Origin: an uncultured Caldilineales bacterium
GTDB lineage: Bacteria > Chloroflexota > Anaerolineae > JAAEKA01
DNA: 36,438 bases
NCBI GenBank assembly: GCA_937907455.1
Contig: CALESQ010000085.1
Location: 1 to 36,438, forward strand
Direction of reading: 5' to 3'
Shown: positions 1-8,784 of the stretch, in pieces
Layout of the letters: each line of letters opens with the position of its first letter
Position numbering within the stretch: the first letter of the stretch is position 1
The notes under the pieces: model-generated
Databases searched by the model: none
What the model was told of the DNA's origin: nothing
Seen by the model: only the letters and a program-made list of their open reading frames with translations
Position numbers and translations under genes: made by a program

Positions 1-17
1 TCATCCTTTTCCCTCCT
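1..17 (-). promoter_or_regulatory. Ribosome binding site and start codon of a gene running off the left edge
   Basis: Read on the minus strand, AGGAGGG at 17-11 is followed after six bases by ATG at 4-2. This is a near-ideal Shine-Dalgarno arrangement, so a minus-strand gene probably begins here and continues outside the window, downstream of queA with a gap of about 100 bases. Only the start codon and the first base of the next codon are visible, so nothing can be said about the product. Confidence 0.6.
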
Positions 18-107
18 GTTCTGTCAGCCAGCGCCCCAAACTTGGGATACACCCAGTAACAATTTGCTGTCAATACCACGAAAACACAGGCCAAAAAGTT
101 CACAGAC

Positions 108-1184
<1,077 letters not shown>

Positions 1185-1191
1185 AAGTCAA

Positions 1192-1977
1192 CTACACAAT
1201 TTCTTCGATATCAGAATATAACTGCACCAAGGCATTACGACGAAGCCGGAATTTCGTACCGTGATTATGACCTGAACGCGCATCGAAATCCACCAGCACG
1301 GCGCCCTGCACAAGGGCATTGATGAAGCTATCAACGTGAAAGCCACGCAAAATCAAGATGCGATTGTAATGAAAGGACTCTACACCCTCCAGTCGTTTCA
1401 CTTGAGCTTCGACATAAAAAGTGTTAAGTAGCTTCACTCCTGCTTTATGGCTTAGATCGTCAAATCCCCAATATGGCTGTGGCGACAATTCACCTAACCC
1501 GGCACGCAGTTCCACAGACTCCAGCCACTGATAATGGCGTGAATGCACAGCAGCAGCAGCGAAGGAAACAAGAACCTTTCGATTATCGCGGTCAACATCT
1601 ATCATAAACCCACGGTCGCTGCGATGCAAGCCGTGAATAGTTTGACGAAAGCTCAATTCAGACGAAGCATAATGTAGCCCAGCCTCTTGATGCGACCAAC
1701 CATACCTGGGCAAAAGGATATTGGGAACAAACCGCAAAGCACGTGGAGATGGCTCCAGATGAAACAGGGTAGTAAGTGAACTACTTCCGGCACGTTGACA
1801 TTTCAGCTCCCACTCTGCCGCGTTAGGAAGCGGCAAATTGTTTTCCCGTATTCCCAGCAGGTCTTCCAACGTATTGCCAATACCTCCTGCATTCGCAGGA
1901 CGGAGACTCGGTATCCAGCCTCGAGCTTTAATATCTTTGAGTGATGCAATTAGTGATTCTTTAGTATAAAGATTCAT
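1192..1977 (-). CDS. MvaI/BcnI-family type II restriction endonuclease
   Basis: A 261-residue protein resembling the MvaI/BcnI endonuclease family, monomeric enzymes that cut CC(W/S)GG-type sites. Visible family features are the G-N-T-L-E-D-L-L-G-I-R-E-N-N stretch at about residues 34-47, followed by the catalytic-type E57-L-K59 motif. The start is taken at 1977 because this ATG overlaps the TGA of the methyltransferase as ATGA, with TGGAGG just upstream; a start seven codons earlier (1998) is open but less likely. The gene is AT-richer than its neighbours, as expected for an acquired restriction-modification module. The exact target sequence cannot be read from the protein; CCNGG-like specificity is inferred from the family. 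Confidence 0.82.
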   Translation of the reverse strand: MNLYTKESLIASLKDIKARGWIPSLRPANAGGIGNTLEDLLGIRENNLPLPNAAEWELKCQRAGSSSLTTLFHLEPSPRALRFVPNILLPRYGWSHQEAGLHYASSELSFRQTIHGLHRSDRGFMIDVDRDNRKVLVSFAAAAVHSRHYQWLESVELRAGLGELSPQPYWGFDDLSHKAGVKLLNTFYVEAQVKRLEGVESFHYNRILILRGFHVDSFINALVQGAVLVDFDARSGHNHGTKFRLRRNALVQLYSDIEEIV

Positions 1978-2897
1978 GCTTCTACAGGAGGCCTCCAAAA
2001 GTCAAGCAAATACTCGAAGGTGGTTCCCATGGTAATATAGTTACTAGGATAGCCAAAAATCCCTACACTGTTCACAATATTGGTACGATCCCAGATAATT
2101 GTATTGCGTAGTTCATAGCCACGCTGGCGCAGTTCATTGATTAAAGAGACATGAATGGTAATCCGTTCATTTTCCCACCACATATCAGGAACATTGATCA
2201 CACAATGGCCTTTAGGACGAAGCAGAGGCAATAGTTTTTCAAAGATATCGCCCATTGCCATCGTGTAATCCTCCAGGGACATCGTTCCCAGATCTCGCGG
2301 GTCTTGGGAATATTGTTCTACTTTATGTAGCTGTTCGTTTTTTCTGTCTCTTCTTGATTTATTCTTGCGTTTGCGATTTAACAGATTGGCATACGGCGGA
2401 GAAGTCCAGATCAGACTGACCGTTTCAGGGGAGAAGTAGTCAGCAATATGCAGCGCATCATCCTGAATTGCTAATTGCTGAGCTTGGTTGAATAAGTTAT
2501 TGCTGGCTAACCGTGTACTGGATAAGTCAATATATTTTTCTTGCAGATCGAATCCAATCGCATTTCGATTTAAGTCCTGAGCAGCTACCAGGGAGGTTCC
2601 GCTGCCAGCAAAAGGATCAACAATTAATTCTCCTTCATGGCTAAAAAGGCTAATTACTTTTTTAGCCAGTGAAATAGGAAAAGTCGCGGGATGCAAATTT
2701 TTATCGCGTATATCACGCCCTTCGTAGAAGAACTGCCAGACACCAATCTGACTTTTGAGCCACTCCTTACCACTCAGACAGTTCAGGTTGTTGGGAGCAC
2801 AACTACAAGTCCGCTCTGTGTTAATGGCAATTTTGGTGCGGTAATGGTCGCTACTCTCGTGTATCGAGCGCGGCAAAGAGCTAATCATAGATTCCAT
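1974..2897 (-). CDS. DNA methyltransferase of a type II RM system (TSPPY, probably N4-cytosine)
   Basis: This 307-residue methyltransferase should protect host DNA from the endonuclease encoded directly downstream. It carries the S-adenosylmethionine-binding motif DPFAGSGT at residues 94-101 and the catalytic motif TSPPY at 165-169. The TSPPY form is typical of N4-cytosine enzymes, which fits an MvaI/BcnI partner. Motif I precedes motif IV, although DPFxGSGT usually lies C-terminal to the catalytic motif in beta-class N4/N6 enzymes, so the order looks permuted. The segment after TSPPY is very basic (Lys/Arg-rich) and may contact DNA. An alternative start at 2888 has AAGGA eight bases upstream and may be the true one. 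Base composition is AT-rich like the endonuclease. Confidence 0.9.
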   Translation of the reverse strand: MESMISSLPRSIHESSDHYRTKIAINTERTCSCAPNNLNCLSGKEWLKSQIGVWQFFYEGRDIRDKNLHPATFPISLAKKVISLFSHEGELIVDPFAGSGTSLVAAQDLNRNAIGFDLQEKYIDLSSTRLASNNLFNQAQQLAIQDDALHIADYFSPETVSLIWTSPPYANLLNRKRKNKSRRDRKNEQLHKVEQYSQDPRDLGTMSLEDYTMAMGDIFEKLLPLLRPKGHCVINVPDMWWENERITIHVSLINELRQRGYELRNTIIWDRTNIVNSVGIFGYPSNYITMGTTFEYLLDFWRPPVEA

Positions 2898-2945
2898 CCT
2901 TGATTCTGTTTCCTCAGCAGTTTTTTTACAGACTTGAGGGCTTAG

Positions 2946-3713
2946 CTACAGAAATGCTACCTGCCACAACCCCAGCGCATCGGTGAGCAGCCACGCTACT
3001 CCCAGCGCAGTAAAAGTGACGGTCAGATTATCCATGTCCTGCCCGGATACTGCCTCAACCACCGTAGCCGCCAGACAGATCACCGCCAGCGGCAACAGCG
3101 AACCGGCTATGCTTAGATCGAACACTCCCAAGCGACTGAACAACACCAGATAAGCCAACGCAAAGCCAAAGCCACCTAAAAACATGGCGGCACTGCCCGC
3201 CCACGATTTGCGCGGGTTCCACGGCAGCTTGGCTGCGCCAAAACGTCGTCCAATAATGTCGGCCAGACCGTCACCACCGCAGAGAATCATCAGAATAACA
3301 ATGCCAATGGGTGAGTTAAGCCAAAACAGCAACGTGGCTACGACAAAGACCACGCCGTATTGCAGCGGGCCAGCCAGCAGCTCACGACGATCACCGCTGC
3401 GCGACATAGCCTGCACCGCGCCTTCATCCTGCATCACACCCAGCCCAATCAAGGCAAACTGCAAGGTGATGGCCGCTGGCACTAACGCAGCCAACCAGCG
3501 GCTTTGCACGCCGTTGCTATACAGCAACCAGCACAACACAAACACCGGCCCGGTGCCCAGGTGGATCAGCTTGCGCGCCAGATGACGGGAGATCAGCTTG
3601 CGCAGCGCCAGCGTATCCATCAGCCGCAGCCAAAGCATGGCCGCAGCGAAAGTGGCAACCAGGGCTATGATATCCTGGATCCAGGCATAAGGCGTGATTT
3701 TCAGAAGAGGCAT
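2946..3713 (-). CDS. Phytol/farnesol/dolichol-kinase-like integral membrane protein
   Basis: A 255-residue polytopic membrane protein of the SEC59/VTE5 polyprenol kinase and CTP-transferase superfamily. Key features are RKLIHLGTGP at about residues 47-56, GDGLADIIGRRFG followed by K-S-W-A-G-S, and the late VEAVSGQDMDNLTV motif, where the family has E-x(n)-D-N. Together these form the predicted CTP- and substrate-binding face. About seven hydrophobic segments are visible. In photosynthetic organisms this family phosphorylates phytol released from chlorophyll; in other bacteria the prenol substrate is usually unknown, so only the superfamily is called. GGAG lies five bases before the ATG. The gene follows ftsH after a probable terminator and so may have its own promoter. 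Confidence 0.8.
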   Translation of the reverse strand: MPLLKITPYAWIQDIIALVATFAAAMLWLRLMDTLALRKLISRHLARKLIHLGTGPVFVLCWLLYSNGVQSRWLAALVPAAITLQFALIGLGVMQDEGAVQAMSRSGDRRELLAGPLQYGVVFVVATLLFWLNSPIGIVILMILCGGDGLADIIGRRFGAAKLPWNPRKSWAGSAAMFLGGFGFALAYLVLFSRLGVFDLSIAGSLLPLAVICLAATVVEAVSGQDMDNLTVTFTALGVAWLLTDALGLWQVAFL

Positions 3714-3735
3714 AACGGCTCCAAAACAAGATTTG

Positions 3736-3772
3736 CAAAAACAGCCGGGTTCCGGTTGGAGCCTCGGCTGTT
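3736..3772 (-). terminator. Rho-independent terminator after ftsH
   Basis: On the minus strand AACAGCCG (3772-3765) pairs perfectly with CGGCTGTT (3747-3740), and the stem is followed by a short T run at 3741-3737. It lies 34 bases after the ftsH stop codon and before the kinase-like gene. The stem is eight base pairs with a loop of about 17 bases, so termination may be only partial. Confidence 0.6.
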
Positions 3773-3805
3773 CAATGGCAGGGGGCGGTGTGGCCGCGTA
3801 GCAGA

Positions 3806-5761
3806 TCAGGCAGGAGAAGGGGCAGCACTGGTGGGTGGGGCGACAGGCTGCGATGTGTTGCGCACATCCTCCCAGCGGCGGTCAGAAACCTTGGGAACAA
3901 GGGGAGCAGGTGCAGGTGGCGGTGGCGGCGCTGTTTCGCCGTTGCTGTCCCACAAGGCATTGAACTCTTCCGCGGTGAGTGTTTCTACCTCAATCAAGCG
4001 CTCGGCCACCAGCTTCAGCTTGTCCATATGCTGGGCAAGCTGAGCGCGCGCTGTGGTATAGGCCTGATCTACAATGACTTTAACCTCGCGGTCTATTTCC
4101 TTAGCCACGGCCTCGCTGTAATCACGCTGTTCTGACAGCTCACGGCCCAGGAAAACCAGCTCTTCCTTGCGGCCATAGACCATCGGCCCCAGCTTGTCGC
4201 TCATGCCGTAACGCGTCACCATCTGGCGGGCGATCTGTGTTACCTTGTCCAGGTCATCGCGTGCGCCGTTGGTAATCTCGTTAAAGACCAGTTCTTCAGC
4301 CACGCGGCCACCCAGCGCCACCGCAATGAAATCCTCGAACCAGGGTTTGGACACAAGGCCGCGGTCTTCTTCGGGAAAAGCCAGGACATAGCCTGCGGCC
4401 TGACCACGCGGGATAATGCTGATTTTGTAGATGGGATCGGTGTTGGGCAGCACCTTGCGCAGCACAGCATGGCCCGATTCGTGATAGGCGACAATGCGCT
4501 TTTCTTCCGGCTTGATCACGCGGCTTTTGCGTTCTGGTCCGCCCAACGAAACACGCTCGATGGCCTCACGCAGTTCAGCCATGCTGATATCGCGCCGGTT
4601 ACGCCGCGCAGCCAGAATCGCTGCTTCGTTCACCATGTTTTCAATATCAGCCCCCACAAAGCCGGGGGTGCCGCGGGCAATAGCATCGAGATCCGTGTCA
4701 CTGGCAAGCGGCTTGCCGCGCACGTGAATATCGAGAATGGCGCGACGGCCCTTCATGTCGGGCTGATCCATCACCACGCGCCGGTCGAAGCGGCCAGGAC
4801 GCAGCAGCGCCGGGTCGAGAATGTCAGGGCGATTGGTGGCAGCAATAATGATGATGTTGGTGTCGGTGTCGAAACCATCCATCTCTACCAGGATTTGGTT
4901 CAGGGTTTGTTCGCGCTCGTCGTGGCTGCCGCCCAGGCCCGCACCACGCTGCCGGCCCACCGCATCAATTTCATCTACAAATACAATGCAGGGCGAGTTG
5001 CGTTTGGCCTGCTCGAAGAGGTCGCGCACGCGGCTGGCACCCACGCCCACAAACATCTCCACGAACTCCGAACCGGAGATGGAGAAGAAGGGCACGCCAG
5101 CCTCACCCGACACGGCCTTAGCCATGAGCGTTTTGCCGGTGCCAGGTTGACCAACCAGCAGCACACCCTTGGGGATACGTGCCCCCAGCGCGGCAAACTT
5201 CTGCGGCTCTTTCAGAAACTCCACCACCTCACGCAGCTCTTCTTTGGCCTCATCTGCACCGGCCACATCGTCGAAGGTGACGGTGGGTTTATCGCCGGTG
5301 AACACACGGGCGCGGCTCTTGCCAAACGACATTGCCTGACTGTTGGAGCCTTGCGCCTGCCGCATCAGAAAGAAAAACAGACCGCCGATGAACAGCAAAG
5401 GCAGCACGCCGCCCAGAAAAGCCAGCCAGTTACCCAGATCAGCCGGTGGGTTGACGGTGAGAATCAGATTTGGCTCGCGCAGCATGTCAGGCGCCACCCC
5501 AAGCTGAGTCATAATCTCCTCGAAGGGAGTGGTCTGTGACTTCTTCGAGGTGTAACTCTGACCATCCTTGGTTTCAATCGTCAGTGTTTCGCCATCTACC
5601 TCGATGCTGTGCACGCTCCCCTGCTTCAGCCACTGTGCAACCTGAGAAACGTCGGCTGTTTGCGTTGGCTCACCTTGTGGTCTGAGACTGACAAACAAAG
5701 CCAACGCCGCAGCAATGATCAACAGATACACGAATCCGTTTTTTGTCCAAGCGGATCGCAC
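3806..5761 (-). CDS. ftsH: ATP-dependent zinc metalloprotease FtsH
   Basis: FtsH is a membrane-anchored hexameric AAA+ protease that degrades misfolded membrane proteins and selected regulators. I place the start at GTG 5761, because GGAGG lies six bases upstream and the protein then begins with a short basic stretch and a transmembrane helix, as FtsH normally does. A longer reading from 5851 adds 30 unlikely residues. The protein has 651 residues: membrane helices at about 10-26 and 111-134, Walker A GQPGTGKT at 204-211, Walker B IVFVDEID at 259-266, the arginine-finger region RPGRFDRR at about 321-328 and the zinc site HESGH at 427-431. The C-terminus is Pro/Ala-rich. It is followed by a terminator and appears to be monocistronic. 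Confidence 0.97.
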   Translation of the reverse strand: MRSAWTKNGFVYLLIIAAALALFVSLRPQGEPTQTADVSQVAQWLKQGSVHSIEVDGETLTIETKDGQSYTSKKSQTTPFEEIMTQLGVAPDMLREPNLILTVNPPADLGNWLAFLGGVLPLLFIGGLFFFLMRQAQGSNSQAMSFGKSRARVFTGDKPTVTFDDVAGADEAKEELREVVEFLKEPQKFAALGARIPKGVLLVGQPGTGKTLMAKAVSGEAGVPFFSISGSEFVEMFVGVGASRVRDLFEQAKRNSPCIVFVDEIDAVGRQRGAGLGGSHDEREQTLNQILVEMDGFDTDTNIIIIAATNRPDILDPALLRPGRFDRRVVMDQPDMKGRRAILDIHVRGKPLASDTDLDAIARGTPGFVGADIENMVNEAAILAARRNRRDISMAELREAIERVSLGGPERKSRVIKPEEKRIVAYHESGHAVLRKVLPNTDPIYKISIIPRGQAAGYVLAFPEEDRGLVSKPWFEDFIAVALGGRVAEELVFNEITNGARDDLDKVTQIARQMVTRYGMSDKLGPMVYGRKEELVFLGRELSEQRDYSEAVAKEIDREVKVIVDQAYTTARAQLAQHMDKLKLVAERLIEVETLTAEEFNALWDSNGETAPPPPPAPAPLVPKVSDRRWEDVRNTSQPVAPPTSAAPSPA

Positions 5762-5831
5762 GATATTCCTCCGAAATAGTTTCACGCCACCCTGTGTGCG
5801 GCGTGTCAAAAGGTAAAGACAGGTAAACCAG

Positions 5832-5881
5832 GCGGATACCTGGCCAGGCAAGCTATCCGTTCAGTTTACGCGGCCATTATA
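5832..5881 (-). promoter_or_regulatory. Candidate ftsH promoter and structured leader
   Basis: On the minus strand a perfect TATAAT occurs at 5881-5876, about 115 bases upstream of the ftsH GTG. No good -35 hexamer stands 16-18 bases before it. The leader that would follow contains an inverted repeat, CGGATA paired with TATCCG (5832-5860), enclosing the palindrome CTGGCCAG. The -10 match is seen directly; promoter function and any role of the hairpin are inferred. Confidence 0.4.
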
Positions 5882-5954
5882 CCAGACATAGCCAAAACAC
5901 GCTAGCGTGCTGGCTTACTATCGGACGGGGAAGGGCGAGCGAGGCCAAATCGGT

Positions 5955-5982
5955 TTGACATTAACCGACGCTCGCCTATAAT
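5955..5982 (+). promoter_or_regulatory. Strong sigma-70-type promoter for the OB-fold gene
   Basis: A perfect TTGACA (5955-5960) and a perfect TATAAT (5977-5982) are separated by 16 bases on the plus strand. Transcription would start near 5989, giving a leader of about 70 bases before the ATG at 6061. The ftsH -10 candidate on the other strand is about 75 bases away, so the two promoters are divergent. The leader has no clear Shine-Dalgarno sequence. Confidence 0.8.
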
Positions 5983-6060
5983 GAAAACATCTCTGAACCG
6001 GGCGAGACAGCCGGCTATGTCGGGCCATCTCGTCCTTTTCGTTGAGCCAGGGCCAGGCTT

Positions 6061-6885
6061 ATGAAACGAATGTATGCCGCTGCCATTAAACCGGATGACA
6101 CCGTGGAGGACGTGTTCCGCGTGGTTGAAGCGCGGCTGGCTCCCTATCGTGATGCGAGCAAGGGCCAATATCTTCATCTGCTGCTGGCTGATCGCAGCGG
6201 AGAGGTGGCAGCACGGCTATGGGATGGTGCCGAGCATCATACCGTCTGGCCGGCTGCGGGTGATGTGGTGAGGATCAGCGGGCGCGCCACGTTGTACCGC
6301 GACCACATCCGCCTGCGCGTCGGGCACATCAGGCCGGCAACGGAAGATGAATGGTCACCTACTGAGCTGTTGGCCGCCCCGGACAGCAGCGAGGCACTGG
6401 CCACAATCCACGAGAGTCTGCGACGCATCACGCAACCCGAACTGCGCCACCTGCTTGACAGCTTTTTTGGCGACGGCCAGTTTATGGAGCTGTTGCTGCT
6501 GGCTCCGGCACATCAGCCTGGTCGGCTGGTTGAACGCAGCGCGGCGCTGCTGGAGCTGGCCGAGCCGTTGCGCACGCTGGCCGACGATTTCAACCATGAC
6601 CTGCTGGCGACAGCCATTCTGCTGCATGCAACAGGCTACACCACGGCTCTACACGGTGCCACCGCTGCCCGTAGCCTGAGCTGGCTCGGTGTAGCCCAGC
6701 TCAGCGATGACCTGATCAGCGAGCGGCTGGCGCAAATGCCCGATTTTCCTGCTGCTTTATCCCTGCATCTGCGTGATGCCGTGCGCTATGCCCATCACCC
6801 CGAAGCCGGCCACACAAGCGAAGCCCGCGCGCTGGCCGCATTGATCGGGCTTTATGAAGTTTTAACTTTTAAGCCTACCTCTTAA
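6061..6885 (+). CDS. YhaM-like OB-fold protein with a degenerate HD domain
   Basis: The 274-residue protein has the layout of YhaM-type 3'-5' exoribonucleases: an N-terminal OB-fold nucleic-acid-binding domain (about residues 10-100, with KGQYLHLLLADRSGEVAARLWD matching the family's KGxYLxLxLxDxTGxIxAxxWD pattern in two parts) followed by an all-helical region where an HD hydrolase should be. The expected His-Asp pair is not intact: the segment reads LLHATGY where active members have an LLHDIGK-like sequence, so the metal-binding Asp is Ala. A later HHPE remains. Nucleic-acid binding is likely, but nuclease activity is doubtful. It is the first gene after a strong promoter and is followed by gltX after a short repeat-rich spacer, so the two may be cotranscribed. 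Confidence 0.72.
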   Translation: MKRMYAAAIKPDDTVEDVFRVVEARLAPYRDASKGQYLHLLLADRSGEVAARLWDGAEHHTVWPAAGDVVRISGRATLYRDHIRLRVGHIRPATEDEWSPTELLAAPDSSEALATIHESLRRITQPELRHLLDSFFGDGQFMELLLLAPAHQPGRLVERSAALLELAEPLRTLADDFNHDLLATAILLHATGYTTALHGATAARSLSWLGVAQLSDDLISERLAQMPDFPAALSLHLRDAVRYAHHPEAGHTSEARALAALIGLYEVLTFKPTS

Positions 6886-6911
6886 AACTTAATTCTTAGC
6901 CCTTAAAACTT
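6857..6911. repeat. AT-rich stuttering repeat between the OB-fold gene and gltX
   Basis: AAGTTTTAA (6857-6865) is inverted as TTAAAACTT at 6882-6890, which recurs directly at 6903-6911. The intervening words are similar (CTTTTAAGCC, TTCTTAGCCC). The element encodes the last residues of the upstream protein and fills the spacer up to the gltX start. It can form an AT-rich hairpin, but it is weak as a terminator. It belongs to the same style of word-reiteration seen in several other gaps of this window. Confidence 0.7.
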
Positions 6912-6924
6912 CTCCGGACTTACC

Positions 6925-8451
6925 ATGACTGACACTCCCGTTCGTGTACGTTTTGCTCCCAGCCCCACAGGCTATTTGCATATCGGCTCGGTGCGTTCAG
7001 CCCTGTTTAACTGGCTATACGCCCGACATAGCGGCGGCCAATTCATCCTGCGCATCGAAGATACCGACCAGAAGCGCCTGGTAGAGGATGCGGTAGATGA
7101 TTTCACGCGCGGCCTGCGCTGGCTGGGTTGCCAATGGGATGAAGGCCCTTTGGTGGGTGGCGACTACGGCCCCTATCAGCAAAGCGAACGCCTGCCACTT
7201 TACCAGGTCTGGGCCGAATGGCTGGTGGAGCACGGCCATGCCTATCGCTGCTATTGCACTGAAGAGCGGCTGGAAGCCATGCGCCAAACCCAGGTTGCCA
7301 ACAAAGAACAATCCGGCTACGACCGCCATTGCCGTATTCTGACGCCGGAGCAGCGCGCGGCCCATGAGGCCGCAGGCGATCCCAGCGTTATTCGCCTGGC
7401 TATCGAACCACTGGACGGCAGCACCACCTTCCACGACGCCATCCGCGGAGAGATCACCTTTGATCACAGCCAGTTGCAAGACGCCGTGCTGCTCAAATCC
7501 GATGGCTGGCCCACCTATCACCTGGCCGCGGTGGTAGATGATCACCTGATGGGCATTACCCACATCCTGCGCAGCGACGAATGGCTGAGCAGCGCACCGC
7601 TGGGAGTGCTGCTGTATCAGGCGTTTGGCTGGAAGGCCCCGGTATGGGCGCACCTGCCGGTGATTCTGAACCCAAACGGCAAAGGCAAAATGAGCAAGCG
7701 CTTCGCCGTAGGCGCAGACGGCAAAGCCATCCCCGTGCTGCTGAAGGACTATATCGCCGCGGGCTATTTGCCGGAAGCCATGCTGAACTTCCTGGCCAAT
7801 ATCGGCTGGAGCCTGGACGGCAGCACCGAAGTATTCACGCCGGAACAGGCCATTGCTGCGTTCGATATTGCAGCGATCAACCCCGCACCCGCGGCTTTTC
7901 CCTACGAAAAACTGCTGTGGCTGAACGGCATCTACATCCGCCAACTGGATGACGACGAACTGTACCGACGGCTGTTGCCTTTTGTGGCTGCGGGCCTGGG
8001 CCTGGACGAGGCTGAGCTGGCCGCGCGGCCGGAACTGCGTGCGGCTGTGCCGCTGATCAAAGAGCGCATCAAAACGCTGGCCGAGGCCGCGCCTATGCTG
8101 ACTTTCCTGTTTGAAGACGGCCCATTAAGCTACGCAGATCCTCAGGAACTGATTGGGGAGAAGATGGATGCCGCGCAGACGGTGACTGCGTTGCAGCAGA
8201 CCGCGGCCATGCTGGCTGCCCTGCCCGCGTGGGACAAGGAGAGCGTGGAAACCAGCCTGCGTGAGCTGAGCGAGCGCCTTGGCTTGAAAGTGCGTCAACT
8301 GCTGCATCCCGTGCGTACCGCGCTTACCGGCTCCAAAGTGTCGCCACCGCTGTTTGAGGCCGTCGTCATCCTGGGTCGCGCCCGCACGCTTGCGCGCCTG
8401 GCCGCAGCAGAAGCCGTGTTAAGAGATGACAAGGTAAGCAGTAAGTTGTAA
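6925..8451 (+). CDS. gltX: Glutamyl-tRNA synthetase
   Basis: This class I aminoacyl-tRNA synthetase charges tRNA(Glu) with glutamate. Visible hallmarks are PSPTGYLHIGS at residues 12-22 (the HIGH motif), the adjoining ALFNWLYAR and LRIEDTD segments, and KMSKR near residues 254-258. The length of 508 residues is normal. The C-terminal anticodon-binding region is present, including LREL...GLKVRQLLHPVRTALTGS. The protein could be discriminating, or non-discriminating and paired with a GatCAB amidotransferase; the sequence read here does not decide. The last codons run into a GTAAG-rich stutter just before a 333-base repeat-filled gap. Confidence 0.97.
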   Translation: MTDTPVRVRFAPSPTGYLHIGSVRSALFNWLYARHSGGQFILRIEDTDQKRLVEDAVDDFTRGLRWLGCQWDEGPLVGGDYGPYQQSERLPLYQVWAEWLVEHGHAYRCYCTEERLEAMRQTQVANKEQSGYDRHCRILTPEQRAAHEAAGDPSVIRLAIEPLDGSTTFHDAIRGEITFDHSQLQDAVLLKSDGWPTYHLAAVVDDHLMGITHILRSDEWLSSAPLGVLLYQAFGWKAPVWAHLPVILNPNGKGKMSKRFAVGADGKAIPVLLKDYIAAGYLPEAMLNFLANIGWSLDGSTEVFTPEQAIAAFDIAAINPAPAAFPYEKLLWLNGIYIRQLDDDELYRRLLPFVAAGLGLDEAELAARPELRAAVPLIKERIKTLAEAAPMLTFLFEDGPLSYADPQELIGEKMDAAQTVTALQQTAAMLAALPAWDKESVETSLRELSERLGLKVRQLLHPVRTALTGSKVSPPLFEAVVILGRARTLARLAAAEAVLRDDKVSSKL

Positions 8452-8490
8452 AAAGTAAGTAGGTCAGAAGCTGTTGGCTCTTGGTCATAC

Positions 8491-8675
8491 TCTGGCCGGC
8501 CCCTGCGGGATGGTTCCCAATCTCCCGACCGAACCAGAGACTTGCGGACAATGCTCTGGCCGGCCTCCAGACCGAGCCAGAGACTGCGGACAATGCTCTG
8601 GCCGGCCCCTGCGGGATGGTTCCCAGTCTCCCGGCCGAGCCAGAGACTTGCGGACTCGGTCTGGAGACCGGCCGC
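8491..8675. repeat. Three tandem hairpin-forming GC-rich repeat units
   Basis: Three imperfect units follow each other directly: 8491-8554, a shortened 8555-8596, and 8597-8659, with a partial fourth up to 8675. Each begins TCTGGCCGGC and ends near CCAGAGACTTGCGGAC. The unit ends are complementary (CTCTGG with CCAGAG), and the full units contain a second inner inverted pair (CGGGA with TCCCG), so each can fold into a nested hairpin. The short unit lacks the inner arm. No conserved protein reads through this segment. This and the next repeat fill the whole 8452-8784 gap. Confidence 0.85.
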
Positions 8676-8707
8676 AGCGAAATTTGCGCGTGCGGACTAT
8701 TTGCTTC

Positions 8708-8784
8708 CTCACTATCTCACTTTCTCACTATCTCACTTTCTCACTATCTCACTTCCTCACTTTCTCACTATCTCACTTCCCACT
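8708..8784 (+). repeat. 16-base CT-rich tandem repeat abutting a start codon
   Basis: Four copies of the 16-base word CTCACTATCTCACTTT (last base T or C) occur at 8708-8723, 8724-8739, 8740-8755 and 8764-8779, with one half unit between the third and fourth. The tract ends five bases before the ATG at 8785 and leaves no room for a normal Shine-Dalgarno sequence. The same words occur, in the same orientation relative to the gene, directly upstream of the homocysteine methyltransferase start at 19680. Confidence 0.92.

Noticed and set aside
8491..8675. Could the tandem units be a CRISPR array?
   Set aside because: The units are adjacent without variable spacers, differ in length, and no cas genes are present.
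8542..8784. An upstream in-frame extension of the nitrilase-like gene through the repeat tract
   Set aside because: The extension would be encoded by tandem repeats and has no resemblance to the family; the fold begins right at the ATG at 8785.
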